Counted from the first letter of the stretch, positions 44,716-54,602 are shown. The stretch: DNA of 64,000 nucleotides from Marinomonas rhizomae (GCF_003315485.1 NZ_QNSE01000012.1:112603-176602), one strand, 5' to 3'. Made by a program: numbers and translations. The notes: generated from the letters alone by a model not told the origin.

Positions 44716-45687
44716 ATGCAACTAGCTTTTATATTATTGGTGATAACCACCTTCACTATGTGTTCTATGTACTACGTATTTACCCATAGAGGAAACATAC
44801 GTTATACAAGCTGGTCAGAGTATTTCCGTAAAGGTTGGCCAATTTTTGCGCCGCTCAACTGCCTACTCTATTTGTTTTCAAATAGAAAAGTCCGTCAGCC
44901 TATTATTAATACTCTCCAATACAAAGAACTAGATGAACTAAGAAAGAACTGGAAAATTATAAGAGATGAAGCGCTGGCCCTACAGCGCCAAGGAGAATTA
45001 GAAAGCATCAATAAACCAGGCTCAGATGCTTACTATGATGTGGGGTTCCGCACTTTTCACAAATATGGCTGGAGAAAATTTTACCTTAAGTGGTATGGAT
45101 ATACCCACACATCAGCTCAAAAACTATGCCCTCAGACAACCAAAATACTAAGCAAAATAAAAAACATTAACGGCGCTATGTTTGCTTACATGCCAGAAAA
45201 CTCTGAACTGACTCGCCATCTAGATCCGGTAGCATGCTCTTTACGCTATCACCTAGGGCTAGAAACGCCTAACTCAAATGACTGCTTCATCAATGTTGAT
45301 GGTCAACAATATGCTTGGCAGGATGGTAAAGACTTATTGTTCGATGAAACCTACTTACACTTTGTCAAAAATAATACAGACCAAAGTCGACTAATCCTTA
45401 TGTGTGATTTTGATCGCCCCGTTAATCCTCTCGGGAAGGCGATTAACTTCTGTTATAAAATATTAATGAGAGCCTCTATTGTCCCCAATACAAGTGAAGA
45501 TAAAAGTGGGTTAGCCAATAAAGTTTTCAAGACCGTTACGCCATTATTACAACAAAGCAAAGAGCTCAAAAAAACGAACCGAAAAGCGTATAAGTGCTTA
45601 AAATATACAATAAATACGCTGCTACTTTTAGCTATCGTTGCGCTAGTAGCTGGCTTTATTCAAATGACATCTTGGCTAATTTTATAG
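44716..45687 (+). CDS. Aspartyl/asparaginyl beta-hydroxylase family, LpxO-like
   Basis: An N-terminal helix (~3-23) anchors an Fe(II)/2-oxoglutarate dioxygenase domain and a second helix lies at the C-terminus (~300-320). Iron ligands are likely His168 and Asp170 (RHLDPVACSLRYHLGL) with His215 (DETYLHFVKNN), and Arg225 should hold 2-oxoglutarate. This architecture matches LpxO, which 2-hydroxylates a lipid A acyl chain at the inner membrane. The assignment is by family; related enzymes act on proteins or other lipids. The 245-bp gap upstream is AT-rich with an imperfect AGTGTTCA/TGACACT dyad near 44640. Confidence 0.85.
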   Translation: MQLAFILLVITTFTMCSMYYVFTHRGNIRYTSWSEYFRKGWPIFAPLNCLLYLFSNRKVRQPIINTLQYKELDELRKNWKIIRDEALALQRQGELESINKPGSDAYYDVGFRTFHKYGWRKFYLKWYGYTHTSAQKLCPQTTKILSKIKNINGAMFAYMPENSELTRHLDPVACSLRYHLGLETPNSNDCFINVDGQQYAWQDGKDLLFDETYLHFVKNNTDQSRLILMCDFDRPVNPLGKAINFCYKILMRASIVPNTSEDKSGLANKVFKTVTPLLQQSKELKKTNRKAYKCLKYTINTLLLLAIVALVAGFIQMTSWLIL

Positions 45688-45767
45688 AACAAACAAACGT
45701 TACCCTTTTCGTCCTAACTGTAATACTTGTGTATAAGGGTGAAATCTATAAAGAGCTTGCGTCACTA

Positions 45768-46025
45768 TTACCTTCTTTTATTTCCAGCAATTTTGTACTG
45801 CGTTCTACAGTAACCACGAGAAATATCAGGGCTGCGCAGTGCCAAATGCTTACTTGTGCGACCCGATACTCTCGCCCGCCAGTTTTTGAAGGCTTTGGAT
45901 TTAAGATTACTGCGCATTAGCAAAATAACATCAGGCTCAGAAAGCCCGTAAAGTGTTTTAATCGCTTCAAATGGTGTACGATCTTCCCAAGCCATTTCGA
46001 TGATTCGTGACGTTTCTGGAGTCAA
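45768..46025 (-). CDS. TIGR03643/DUF2805 family protein
   Basis: The 85-residue product carries the family sequence RIIEMAWEDRTPFEAIKTLY, LSEPDVILLMRSNLKSKAFK and NWRARVSGRTSKHLAL. The function is unknown; the fold looks like a small basic helix-turn-helix. The start is TTG (46025) with AAGGA seven bases upstream, so programs that ignore TTG would shorten it. Confidence 0.9.
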   Translation of the reverse strand: MTPETSRIIEMAWEDRTPFEAIKTLYGLSEPDVILLMRSNLKSKAFKNWRARVSGRTSKHLALRSPDISRGYCRTQYKIAGNKRR

Positions 46026-46083
46026 AGTTTTTCCTTAAGTAATAACCATAATGAGCGTTATACGAAAGACCAGAATCAATGGA

Positions 46084-46992
46084 TCAACTATTTTTAGCTA
46101 AGTGCGCTTGCCTTACTAACCAATCAAAAAATACCACGGCTGCACCATGTAATTCGGCACCGGATCGGCGCACTAAATAAAAAGACTCACTGGCTTCAAT
46201 ACCTTTTCTAAACGGCTGGCCAAACGGTGCGACCAATTTCCCTTCATTCAGCATGTTTTCTACCATAGAAGAGCGAGCCAAGGCCACACCTTGCCCAAGC
46301 TCCGCCATACGCAAGGTCGACACGAGCGTATCGAATTGCATACCGACTGACGAATCGACGTTATCCACGCCCATGATGTTTAGCCAATAACCCCACCCCT
46401 CTTCATAGCCAATCACATGCAGCAATGGATGGTTCACCAAATCCTCAGGTTCCAACAAAGGCGATTTTTCCATAAGTTCAGGAGAACACACAGGAACCAA
46501 TTTATCCCAAGTCAGTCGTTGCGAAATCAACCCAGGCCACTCACCATGGCCCCAGCGAATTTCCATATCGGCTTCACCATCCAATGCTTGCACCCAAATA
46601 TTACTCACATAGCGAATATCGTATTGAGGATAAGCTGCACTAAAATCAGCCAACTTTGGCGCTAACCAGTGAGAGAAGAAAGATAAACTGCCACAAACCT
46701 TAATGGTTTGTTTATCATGTTGAGTAAAGATTTCATTCGTACCAACCTCTAAACGAGAAATAGCGTCTTTTACTACGGGAAAGTAAGAACGTCCTTCTTC
46801 TGTTAAACTCAAACCACGCGGCAAGCGTTTAAATAACGACACACCCAAATGGCTTTCTAACAAACGAATCTGTTGACTCACCGCCCCTTGGGTCAAGCAC
46901 AACTCTTCAGCCGCATGAGTAAAATTAAGACATCGAGCCGATACCTCAAAAGTATGCAGCCAGTTTAATGGAGGAAGGGATTTCTTATTCAT
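46084..46992 (-). CDS. LysR-family regulator (GcvA-like) beside the amino-acid ABC genes
   Basis: The helix-turn-helix is FTHAAEELCLTQGAVSQQIR, typical of the GcvA/AmpR subgroup. The effector domain covers ~90-300. The start at 46992 gives the common N-terminus MNKKSLPPLNWLHTFEV; the longer frame from a TTG at 47040 is not supported, but the ATG also lacks a good ribosome site. It lies 63 bp after the ABC ATPase gene on the same strand, so it is probably expressed from the same region and may regulate those genes. Confidence 0.9.
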   Translation of the reverse strand: MNKKSLPPLNWLHTFEVSARCLNFTHAAEELCLTQGAVSQQIRLLESHLGVSLFKRLPRGLSLTEEGRSYFPVVKDAISRLEVGTNEIFTQHDKQTIKVCGSLSFFSHWLAPKLADFSAAYPQYDIRYVSNIWVQALDGEADMEIRWGHGEWPGLISQRLTWDKLVPVCSPELMEKSPLLEPEDLVNHPLLHVIGYEEGWGYWLNIMGVDNVDSSVGMQFDTLVSTLRMAELGQGVALARSSMVENMLNEGKLVAPFGQPFRKGIEASESFYLVRRSGAELHGAAVVFFDWLVRQAHLAKNS

Positions 46993-47055
46993 GATGAATA
47001 CCCAAAAAAGGAGAGAATCTTGACCAACATTTTTGGCCAAGATTTGTCATCAAAA

Positions 47056-47793
47056 CTAGAGAACTTGACCAAGGAAACGCTGCAGACGCGGATTGTCAGA
47101 ACTAAAAAAGCGCTCAGGGCTTTCTTCAAACACCAACTCACCATCCTCCATGAACACTACACGATCGGCCACTTCACGAGCAAAACCCATTTCATGCGTT
47201 ACCACGACCATAGTCATACCATCACTAGCGAGGCTTTTCATAACGTCCAATACTTCCCCAACCATTTCTGGATCGAGGGCACTGGTTGGTTCATCAAACA
47301 ACATAATCTTGGGATGCATAGCCAGCGCTCTGGCAATGGCAACACGCTGTTGCTGACCGCCAGACAAATGCGATGGATAGTTATTCATGCGTTCAGCTAG
47401 ACCGACTTTTTTGAGTAGCTCACGGCCTTCTTGTTCCGCTACTGTGCGAGCTTTTTTCTTCACCTTCATTGGTGACAAGACCACATTACCAAGCGCTGTT
47501 TTGTGAGGGAAAAGGTTAAAGGACTGAAACACCATCCCCACCTCTTCACGCACTTTATTGATGTTGGTTTTTCTGTCTGTCAAACTCACTTCATCAATAT
47601 GAATTGAGCCATCAGAAATACTTTCTAACTGATTCAAAGTACGTAAAAACGTCGATTTACCGGAGCCGCTTGGCCCAATGATCACCACCACTTCGCCACG
47701 ATTAATATCGAGGGATACGTTTTTTAAGGCATGACAACCATTCGAATAAATTTTTTCAATATTGCGAGCTTGAATGATGCTCTTATCGGTCAT
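47056..47793 (-). CDS. Polar amino-acid ABC transporter ATP-binding protein
   Basis: One nucleotide-binding domain with Walker [10 protein letters not shown] (~42-50), Q-loop [12 protein letters not shown], signature [14 protein letters not shown], Walker [14 protein letters not shown] and switch His VTHEMGFA. It is of the GlnQ/HisP type. The ATG at 47793 comes one base after the permease stop (TAATATG), arguing for coupled translation. Its dimer powers the adjacent permease. Confidence 0.95.
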   Translation of the reverse strand: MTDKSIIQARNIEKIYSNGCHALKNVSLDINRGEVVVIIGPSGSGKSTFLRTLNQLESISDGSIHIDEVSLTDRKTNINKVREEVGMVFQSFNLFPHKTALGNVVLSPMKVKKKARTVAEQEGRELLKKVGLAERMNNYPSHLSGGQQQRVAIARALAMHPKIMLFDEPTSALDPEMVGEVLDVMKSLASDGMTMVVVTHEMGFAREVADRVVFMEDGELVFEESPERFFSSDNPRLQRFLGQVL

Positions 47794-47794
47794 A

Positions 47795-48742
47795 TTAGTC
47801 ACTGGCAGATAACCTCTTTTCAAGACGCTGAATGGCCCAAGACAAGGCGCCGGTTAACACTAAATACATAAGAGCTACAGCAAACCACACTTCAAATGGT
47901 GCAAAAGTAGAACTCACCACTTCACGACCAGCCTTGGTTAAATCCGTGATGGAAATAACAGATACCAAAGACGAGTCTTTAATCAAATTTATAAATTGTC
48001 CAGCCATTGGCGGTAGCGTACGTTTGAACGCTTGCGGCAAAATCACATTCACCATGGCTTGAACATAATTCATCCCTAAGCTGCGTGCAGCTTCCATTTG
48101 TCCTGGGCTAATTGACTGAATACCAGAGCGCACGATTTCTGCGATATAGGCACCAGTAAATACAGACAAAGCCGCCACACCGGCAGTAAAACGATCTAGA
48201 TCCAACACGGTACCAATAAAAAAGTAGAAGATAAAAATCTGTACTAGTAAGGGCGTACCACGAATAAGTTCGATGTAAGTAACGGACAAATAGCGCAGCG
48301 CCGGATTAGTCGATATTCTAGCCAAACCTGCAAACAAACCGATAACCACAGCAAAAACTAGCGACACAACAGACAATTGCAATGTCATCACTAGCCCCCA
48401 CGTGAGCGGACCTATATTCCAGTTTTCTACTTCGACAAGAGGATCGCCCTCAAACACCAAATCGCCATTACTCACCAGCAAATTATCAAACTTCTCAATC
48501 ACTAACGGATCATCACCGTAGTCCGAAGTCACCACCAGCTTATTGCCTTTCTCTATTGTGGCTGAACCATCAAAGGGAGATCGAACCGTCGTAGCTTCGG
48601 TATTAATAATGTACTGCGGAATACGTTCCCAGCGCCAAGTGTAGTCAATGCTTTTACTACCAGCATAAATGCCAAAGCCAAGTCCTATCATGATTAGAAC
48701 AAAGACCGCTTTCCACAAAAGTAGATGAGGTTGTTTTTCCAT
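47795..48742 (-). CDS. Amino-acid ABC permease with an extracytoplasmic insert
   Basis: After a first helix (~10-28) comes a stretch of about 80 residues before the standard HisM/GlnP permease core (~110-305, EAA motif [17 protein letters not shown]). The insert ([20 protein letters not shown] to NWNIGPLTW) is rich in short beta-like runs ([18 protein letters not shown]) and should face the periplasm. Ordinary permeases of this class have no such module. The ATG at 48742 is chosen over an upstream frame at 48835, whose extra residues come from a tandem DNA repeat. Confidence 0.88.
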   Translation of the reverse strand: MEKQPHLLLWKAVFVLIMIGLGFGIYAGSKSIDYTWRWERIPQYIINTEATTVRSPFDGSATIEKGNKLVVTSDYGDDPLVIEKFDNLLVSNGDLVFEGDPLVEVENWNIGPLTWGLVMTLQLSVVSLVFAVVIGLFAGLARISTNPALRYLSVTYIELIRGTPLLVQIFIFYFFIGTVLDLDRFTAGVAALSVFTGAYIAEIVRSGIQSISPGQMEAARSLGMNYVQAMVNVILPQAFKRTLPPMAGQFINLIKDSSLVSVISITDLTKAGREVVSSTFAPFEVWFAVALMYLVLTGALSWAIQRLEKRLSASD

Positions 48743-48758
48743 CGATGAGAAGTTCCCC

Positions 48759-48801
48759 GTCGTTTTTTTTAACTCAAAGAGTCGTTTTTTTAACTCAAAG
48801 A
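48759..48801. repeat. Tandem 21/22-bp repeat in the permease leader
   Basis: Two adjacent copies, 48759-48780 and 48781-48801, read GTCGTTTTTTTTAACTCAAA and GTCGTTTTTTTAACTCAAAG with one T fewer in the second. The duplication lies between the binding-protein terminator and the permease start codon, in the transcribed leader. It probably arose by slipped replication and may vary between strains. Confidence 0.8.
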
Positions 48802-48810
48802 AGAGGTAAT

Positions 48811-48840
48811 AAAAAGTGGCGCTACACTGCGCCACTTTTT
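48811..48840 (-). terminator. Intra-operon terminator after the binding-protein gene
   Basis: AAAAAGTGGCGC and GCGCCACTTTTT form a perfect 12-bp stem with a six-base loop; the minus-strand side continues in T-rich sequence (TTTTTATTACC). It lies 11 bp after the binding-protein stop and before the permease, which would let the binding protein be made in excess. Confidence 0.85.
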
Positions 48841-48851
48841 ATTAATTGGTG

Positions 48852-49658
48852 TTACTGAACGTTGCTAATCCAAGAGCTACTAGCAAACCATTTGCGATAA
48901 ATTTTATCGTAAGTACCATCGCCTTTAATTTGCGCAAGATAGTTGTTCAAGAAATTCATAAAGTCTGGATCCCCTTTGCGAATCGCAAAACCTAGCGGTT
49001 CGTAAGTAAAAGAGTCATCCAAATGCAATACTTTGCCTTCATTTTGAGCAGAGTAAATCGCGTTATAAGGCAGGTCATAAACAAAAGCATCAGCATTGCC
49101 ATTCACTACTTCAAGCACACCTTCTGATTCTGTTTCAAACAAATTCAATTTGGCTTGGCTCATGTATCTTTTTACCGCGTAATCAGATGTCGCACCCAAC
49201 TTAGTCGCTATCGTATATTTAGCATCGTTCAAGTCACGGTAATTAGTAACCTTGCCTTTCAATTTAGGGCTTAACAGAATCGTTTGACCAACAACAATGT
49301 AAGGATCAGTAAAATTCACCTTCAAGTTGCGCTCAGGCGTGATCGTCATCCCAGAGATAATGATGTCACACTTATCCGTTAACAGCGCAGGAATAATGCC
49401 ATCCCAAGCGGTATTACGAATATCCAATTTTACACCCATCGCTTTTGCCATGGCTTTCCCAATATCCACATCAAAGCCGACAATGTTGCCTTTTTTATCA
49501 CGCATATCAAACGGCATATAACCAGCTTCAGCACAAACACGAAGCTCACCACGGTTAAGCACTTGATTTAAAGTAGATTTTTCCCACAGATCATTATCTG
49601 ACGCGGATGCTAGCGTTGCGCTACATAGAGCCAATGCTGTAATAAATATTTTTTTCAT
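48852..49658 (-). CDS. Amino-acid ABC transporter substrate-binding protein
   Basis: A signal peptide (KKIFITALALCSATLASA) leads to a periplasmic binding protein of the polar amino-acid class. The family signature GFDVDIGKAMAKAMGVKLDI (~60-80) is present, and the fold shows the two-lobe pattern with GKV-TNYRDLNDAKY and a late EPLGFAIRKGDPDF. The substrate is not fixed by sequence; the adjacent Cys/Met-metabolism enzyme hints at a sulfur amino acid. AGGGGA is ten bases before the ATG. Confidence 0.92.
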   Translation of the reverse strand: MKKIFITALALCSATLASASDNDLWEKSTLNQVLNRGELRVCAEAGYMPFDMRDKKGNIVGFDVDIGKAMAKAMGVKLDIRNTAWDGIIPALLTDKCDIIISGMTITPERNLKVNFTDPYIVVGQTILLSPKLKGKVTNYRDLNDAKYTIATKLGATSDYAVKRYMSQAKLNLFETESEGVLEVVNGNADAFVYDLPYNAIYSAQNEGKVLHLDDSFTYEPLGFAIRKGDPDFMNFLNNYLAQIKGDGTYDKIYRKWFASSSWISNVQ

Positions 49659-49813
49659 TCTTTTATGTCCCCTTTTTTTAAAAACAAACCCTAATCTGTT
49701 TCAAATACATGACCCTAACGCCATTTTCTAGCGGCGCATAATACAGGAGTTGCAACGAACAGTCCCTACTAAAACACCAATGCTTTCCACTGTACTTTTC
49801 ATTTCGCTCCAAA

Positions 49814-51049
49814 TTAATCCAAGTCCATTTCTGAATAAGAAAACCCACGAACTTGCTCAAACGCTTGCTGTAAATCAGCGATTAAATCTTCAGTATCTTC
49901 AATCCCCACAGATATCCGCACCAAACCTTCAGAAATACCTAACGCTAAACGTTCTTCTAAGGTATTTTCAACATGACTTGTGGTTCTGGCTGGACCGTAA
50001 ATGGTTTCTACCGCACCCAAGTTTCCCGCACAATGCCCATATTGTAATTGCGGCAACAAAACCTTCACCGTATCCATGCCACCGACTAACACGAAACTCA
50101 CAATCGCCCCAAAACCCTGCATTTGTTCACACGCAATGTGATGATTCGGGTGACTGGGTAATCCGGGGTAATTCACCGCTTCGATCAAAGGTTCAGTTAA
50201 TAAATACTCCGCAATCGCTTGTGCGCTGCTTTGTTGCTGTCGAATACGCAGAGCCAAGGTTTTCATACCACGAATAATCAAATAGGCAGAAAACGGGTCC
50301 AATGATGCGCCATTAATTTCTCGATAATGACGGACTTTACCCATTAACTCTTCAGAGCCACACACTAAACCGCCCATAGCATCCGCGTGACCACTCAAGA
50401 ATTTGGTCGCACTGTGAACAACAATGTCGACACCCAATGCCAAAGGACTTTGATTCAAAGGCGTCGCAAAGGTGTTATCTGCAATCACCAAGGCGCCTAC
50501 TTTTTTAGCCGCCGCCACAAGGCGTTTTACATCGACTATTTTTAACGTTGGGTTAGTTGGTGTTTCCAAATACAAGACATCGCAGCCTTTGGCAATTTCC
50601 TCTTCTATTTGTTCATGGCTGTGAGTCTCACAAAGCGCCACACTCACCCCCATGCGTGGCAAAAATTCTTCAAAGACCTTATTAGTGCCACCGTAGCTGT
50701 CTTTCGTCGACACAACGCGACAACCATTCGACAAAAAAGTATAAAGCACGCTACTAATCGCTGCCATGCCAGTACTAAAAGCAACTGCAGACTCGGCATT
50801 TTCTAAGCCGCAAATTTTCGCTTCTAGGATTTCTACTGTTGGATTGCTCATACGGCTATAAATAAAACCGGGGGCTGTACCTAGAGCCGCATCGTACCAC
50901 TCATCGATATCTTGGTAACCATACGCAGCACTGGCGACAATAGGAGTTTGCGTGGCACGATAAGGATGCTGGACTTGTTCGCCACTCCATACGGATCGTG
51001 TTCCACTTCCCGCTTGATTAAGCGCAGACTTCGCCAATTTATCACTCAT
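49814..51049 (-). CDS. Cys/Met metabolism PLP-dependent enzyme (cystathionine gamma-synthase/lyase type)
   Basis: The PLP lysine is in HSATKFLSGH, preceded by YLETPTNPTLKIVD and VIADNTFATPLNQ, all hallmarks of this fold-type I family. SRMSNPT near the N-terminus and ENAESAVAFSTGMAAISS are also typical. The 411-residue chain could be a cystathionine gamma-synthase, gamma-lyase or methionine gamma-lyase; these cannot be told apart safely by eye. It precedes the amino-acid ABC genes by 155 bp on the same strand, which suggests supply or breakdown of a sulfur amino acid. Confidence 0.9.
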   Translation of the reverse strand: MSDKLAKSALNQAGSGTRSVWSGEQVQHPYRATQTPIVASAAYGYQDIDEWYDAALGTAPGFIYSRMSNPTVEILEAKICGLENAESAVAFSTGMAAISSVLYTFLSNGCRVVSTKDSYGGTNKVFEEFLPRMGVSVALCETHSHEQIEEEIAKGCDVLYLETPTNPTLKIVDVKRLVAAAKKVGALVIADNTFATPLNQSPLALGVDIVVHSATKFLSGHADAMGGLVCGSEELMGKVRHYREINGASLDPFSAYLIIRGMKTLALRIRQQQSSAQAIAEYLLTEPLIEAVNYPGLPSHPNHHIACEQMQGFGAIVSFVLVGGMDTVKVLLPQLQYGHCAGNLGAVETIYGPARTTSHVENTLEERLALGISEGLVRISVGIEDTEDLIADLQQAFEQVRGFSYSEMDLD

Positions 51050-51242
51050 TACAGATCTCTCACATTAAATGGCCAAACAACCAATACGAATTCAATTAGC
51101 TTTCACTATAGCCAAATGAGGAAAATGCGAGAAATCATCTTATCAAGCACTAAGGGTCGTTTTTTTTAATGGATAAAACGTCGACCGAATGACTTATACT
51201 CTTCATTATTCTGCGTTCATTTGCTGACTTTTAGGGCCCCTC

Positions 51243-53078
51243 ATGAAACCTGCTGCTTCGCCTAATAATACTGTCGATAAAAACATGCTTGGCGTCTTTC
51301 GTTATAGCCGTCGTGCCATTGATTTGGTGTGGAAAACTTCACCAGCGTTAACCATTGGTTTGGCACTGGCTACACTGATTGCTGGCGTGCTACCTGCGGC
51401 GATGGCGTATGTCGGGCAATTGATCGTCGATGCCGTACTGGCTGCAATGGAAAGCTACAAACAAGATCAGGTCTTGCATTATCAAACCGCACTCAACTAT
51501 GTGTTCCTAGAAGGTATTTTAGTGTTGGTGATTGCCGCCGCGCAGCGGGCTTTAACAGCACAGCAAGCCATTTTACAAGGCTTATTAGGTCAAAAAGTTA
51601 ACCTACTAATCTTAGAAAAAGCCCAAAGCTTAACCCTGTCTCATTTCGAAGATTCTGAATTCTACGACAAATTAGTTCGCGCCCGTCGCGAAGCATCAAG
51701 CCGCCCACTTGCTCTGGTTAATAAAACCTTTTCCCTACTACAAAATGCCATCTCGTTATCCAGCTTTGCAGTCTTACTCTGGCACTTTTCTCCGTGGGCG
51801 TTGGCATTATTAATTTGTGGTGCTTTACCTTCTTTTATAGCCGAGGCTAAATTCTCTGGCGATGCCTTTATGATGTTTCGTTGGCGCTCACCTGAAGTAC
51901 GCCAGCAAAACTATCTTGAAACCTTACTCGCCCGAGAAGACAACATCAAAGAAGTTCGCCTATATCAATTAGGCAATCGTTTTTTAAAACGCTACACCGA
52001 CATATTCATCAAGCTGTTCAAAGAAAGTAAGCGACTGATTTTACGTCGTGAAAGCTGGGGCTTCGCCCTTGGCGTGATAAGTACCTTGGTGTTTTATGGC
52101 GCCTATGGTTGGATTGTCAGCGACACCATTATAGGTGCAATTACCTTAGGTCAGATGACCATGTATTTGCTGTTATTTAAACAAGGTCAAAGTTCAGTTT
52201 CAGCTTCACTTACCGCCATCAGCGGCATGTACGAAGATAATTTGTATTTATCTAATCTCTATGAATATCTAGAACAAGAAACCCCGCTTTCTACCTCTGG
52301 GCTTTCGAAGGGACCCATTCCAAACGATGGTATTCGTTTTGAAAACGTCTCTTTCCAATATCCAGGCAATGAAAAAACCGCACTTGCCAACATCAATCTA
52401 CATATTCGACCCAGCCACAGCCTTGCGATTGTGGGTGAAAATGGTTCGGGTAAAACTACGCTGATCAAACTACTAACGCGACTTTATAATCCAACACAAG
52501 GACGAATTTTGCTAGATGGTTTGGATTTGCTGGAATGGGAAGAAGGCGCACTGCTAAAACGCGTTGGCGTGATATTTCAAGACTTTGTTCGCTATCAATT
52601 TATTGTTGGTGAAAACATCGGCGCTGGCGACAACGACAGATTTAACGATCAAACTGGTTGGAAAAAAGCAGCCGCACTTGGCAAGGCCACCGACTTTATT
52701 GACGAACTTGCACAAGGCTACCAAACCCAATTAGGTCGCTGGTTCCGCGGCGGACAAGAACTATCAGGAGGACAATGGCAAAAAATCGCCTTGGCGCGCG
52801 CTTTCATGCGCGAAGACGCCGATATTTTGGTGTTAGATGAACCGACCGCGGCGATGGATGCTCAGGCCGAAGCCAATATTTTTCAGCATTTCCAAGAACA
52901 TACTAAGGACAAAATGGCGATTCTGATTTCTCATCGTTTCTCCACTGTTCGGCTCGCGCACGAGATCATCGTCATGGAACATGGACGCATAAAAGAACGT
53001 GGCACCCACGATTCACTTTTAGCACAACAAGGCCAATACGCCCATTTATTTACTTTACAGGCGCAGGGATATCGTTAA
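51243..53078 (+). CDS. ABC exporter, fused membrane and ATPase domains
   Basis: Six helices (~30-330) are followed by an ATP-binding domain (~355-600) with Walker A GENGSGKTTL, signature LSGGQWQKIALARA, Walker B ILVLDEPTAAMDA and the switch His in LISHRFSTV. The length (611) and half-transporter layout fit type IV exporters acting as homodimers. The ABC signature with GQW is the form seen in lantibiotic or peptide exporters, but no substrate gene is adjacent. AGGG lies six bases before the ATG. Confidence 0.93.
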   Translation: MKPAASPNNTVDKNMLGVFRYSRRAIDLVWKTSPALTIGLALATLIAGVLPAAMAYVGQLIVDAVLAAMESYKQDQVLHYQTALNYVFLEGILVLVIAAAQRALTAQQAILQGLLGQKVNLLILEKAQSLTLSHFEDSEFYDKLVRARREASSRPLALVNKTFSLLQNAISLSSFAVLLWHFSPWALALLICGALPSFIAEAKFSGDAFMMFRWRSPEVRQQNYLETLLAREDNIKEVRLYQLGNRFLKRYTDIFIKLFKESKRLILRRESWGFALGVISTLVFYGAYGWIVSDTIIGAITLGQMTMYLLLFKQGQSSVSASLTAISGMYEDNLYLSNLYEYLEQETPLSTSGLSKGPIPNDGIRFENVSFQYPGNEKTALANINLHIRPSHSLAIVGENGSGKTTLIKLLTRLYNPTQGRILLDGLDLLEWEEGALLKRVGVIFQDFVRYQFIVGENIGAGDNDRFNDQTGWKKAAALGKATDFIDELAQGYQTQLGRWFRGGQELSGGQWQKIALARAFMREDADILVLDEPTAAMDAQAEANIFQHFQEHTKDKMAILISHRFSTVRLAHEIIVMEHGRIKERGTHDSLLAQQGQYAHLFTLQAQGYR

Positions 53079-53185
53079 AAGCCTGATCGAGGCCAACCTA
53101 TAAAGCTTGCTTTTTTGTTATGCTCTGCCTTATTAAATTAACTCTTTGGCGAAATTCACGCGAATGACTCACAGGAAAAGCCGTT

Positions 53186-54541
53186 TTGAACAGACGTAAT
53201 TTTATAAAATCCAGCCTCTTAGTCGCCATGACAAGTACACTACCTAAAGTTGTTCTTGCTGCTACGCCGTCTGCTGGTTTCGACTACGAATTGATCATCG
53301 CACCAGCCGATGTAAACATTGTTTCTGGCGGCAGTACGCCTGCACTTTGCTTTAACGGCGGTTACCCTGCGCCAGTGATTCGCGCCAAGCAACATCAGCC
53401 CGTGCGTATTCGCGTGATCAACAAATTAAACGAACCGACGACGATTCATTGGCATGGCATGAGAATCCCGATTGCAATGGACGGCGTGCCATTTTTAAGC
53501 CAACCGCCAATCATGCCCGGTGAAACCTTCGACTATGAGTTTACGCCACCCGATGCGGGTTCTTTTTGGTATCACCCGCACATGAACAGTGTCGAACAGC
53601 TTGGCAAAGGCTTGGTTGGCGCACTGATCGTAGATGAAGCTGAAAAGCCAGATTTTGATGAAGACTTGGTGCTTTGTATGAAGAACTGGCACATCAAAGA
53701 CGATGGCTCTTTCACCGCGTTGACAACACCGCAAAATGCTTTTCGTATGGGCACACCCGGTCGAGTGATGACGATCAACGGCGAAATTCATCCAACCTAT
53801 GAAGTCCCTGCCGGCGGGGCCATTCGAGTGCGTCTTTTGAATGTGGATAACACCTTACTTTATCAAGTGAATTCAACTGATCCACAAGCTCAAATCATCG
53901 CCATTGATGGCAACCCGATTGATCAGCCAGTTGCTTTGAAAAACCACGCAGTCGGTCCTGGAATGCGTCTTGATCTTGGTGTGATAGCACCGAAAAAGGT
54001 AGGAGAAAGCGTCACCTTTAAACACAAAGGTAAGCCTATGGTGACCATCAAAAGCGTGGCGAGCAAACTTAAAGAGCGCCGTTTACCTAGGCTGCCACTC
54101 AACCCAATTCCCGCACCCGATTTAAATAACGCAGAAACCATTAAATTTGCTTTCGAATGGAACGCGAACATTACACCAATCGAAAAAGATGGCAAGGTGA
54201 GCTATAACTTCTGGACGATGAATCGACGCTCTTGGGAAGGCATGTCAAAAGGTCATATTCCCGACCCTCTCGCCACATTAGAACGCGGTAAAACCTATAT
54301 TTTCGAGCTGTCGAATTTGACTCAATATCACCATCCGATTCATATTCATGGTCATACTTTCACGGTTTTAAAATCGAATAAAAAGGCCATCACGCCATTT
54401 CATACCGACACCGTTTTACTCGGACAAAATGAAACTGTGCTCGCCGCATTGGTAGCAGACAATCCAGGGCGCTGGATGTATCACTGCCATATCATCGAAC
54501 ACCTAAAGACAGGTTTTATGAGCTTCGTTGAAGTAACGTAA
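53186..54541 (+). CDS. Periplasmic multicopper oxidase (Tat-exported)
   Basis: The N-terminus RRNFIKSSLLVAMTSTLP is a twin-arginine signal. All copper motifs are visible: HWHG (His88, His90), WYHPHMNS (His130, His132), HHPIHIHGHTF and HCHIIEH (His433-Cys434-His435, His439). The residue ten after the type-1 Cys is Phe444, where CueO and CopA have Met. It should oxidise phenols, Cu(I) or similar substrates with O2. The start is TTG with AGGA nine bases upstream. At 451 residues it is compact for a three-domain enzyme, without a Met-rich insert like CueO. Confidence 0.93.
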   Translation: MNRRNFIKSSLLVAMTSTLPKVVLAATPSAGFDYELIIAPADVNIVSGGSTPALCFNGGYPAPVIRAKQHQPVRIRVINKLNEPTTIHWHGMRIPIAMDGVPFLSQPPIMPGETFDYEFTPPDAGSFWYHPHMNSVEQLGKGLVGALIVDEAEKPDFDEDLVLCMKNWHIKDDGSFTALTTPQNAFRMGTPGRVMTINGEIHPTYEVPAGGAIRVRLLNVDNTLLYQVNSTDPQAQIIAIDGNPIDQPVALKNHAVGPGMRLDLGVIAPKKVGESVTFKHKGKPMVTIKSVASKLKERRLPRLPLNPIPAPDLNNAETIKFAFEWNANITPIEKDGKVSYNFWTMNRRSWEGMSKGHIPDPLATLERGKTYIFELSNLTQYHHPIHIHGHTFTVLKSNKKAITPFHTDTVLLGQNETVLAALVADNPGRWMYHCHIIEHLKTGFMSFVEVT

Positions 54542-54551
54542 AGCACACAAT

Positions 54552-54585
54552 AAAAAACCAGATCAGAGCAAGGATCTGGTTTTTA
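54552..54585. terminator. Bidirectional terminator after the multicopper oxidase
   Basis: AAAAACCAGATC and GATCTGGTTTTT form a perfect 12-bp stem with an eight-base loop, with T-rich tails on both strands. It ends the oxidase gene and the opposing DUF2076 gene. Confidence 0.9.
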
Positions 54586-54602
54586 TTAATCCGTACAGAT
54601 AA

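Noticed and set aside
45594..45920. Plus-strand frame spanning the LpxO-like gene end and the TIGR03643 gene
   Set aside because: It overlaps two well-supported genes in other frames, and its sequence shows no recognisable protein features.
51050..51242. SAM or similar riboswitch upstream of the Cys/Met enzyme
   Set aside because: No extended set of conserved stems or an attendant terminator was visible in this 193-bp region.
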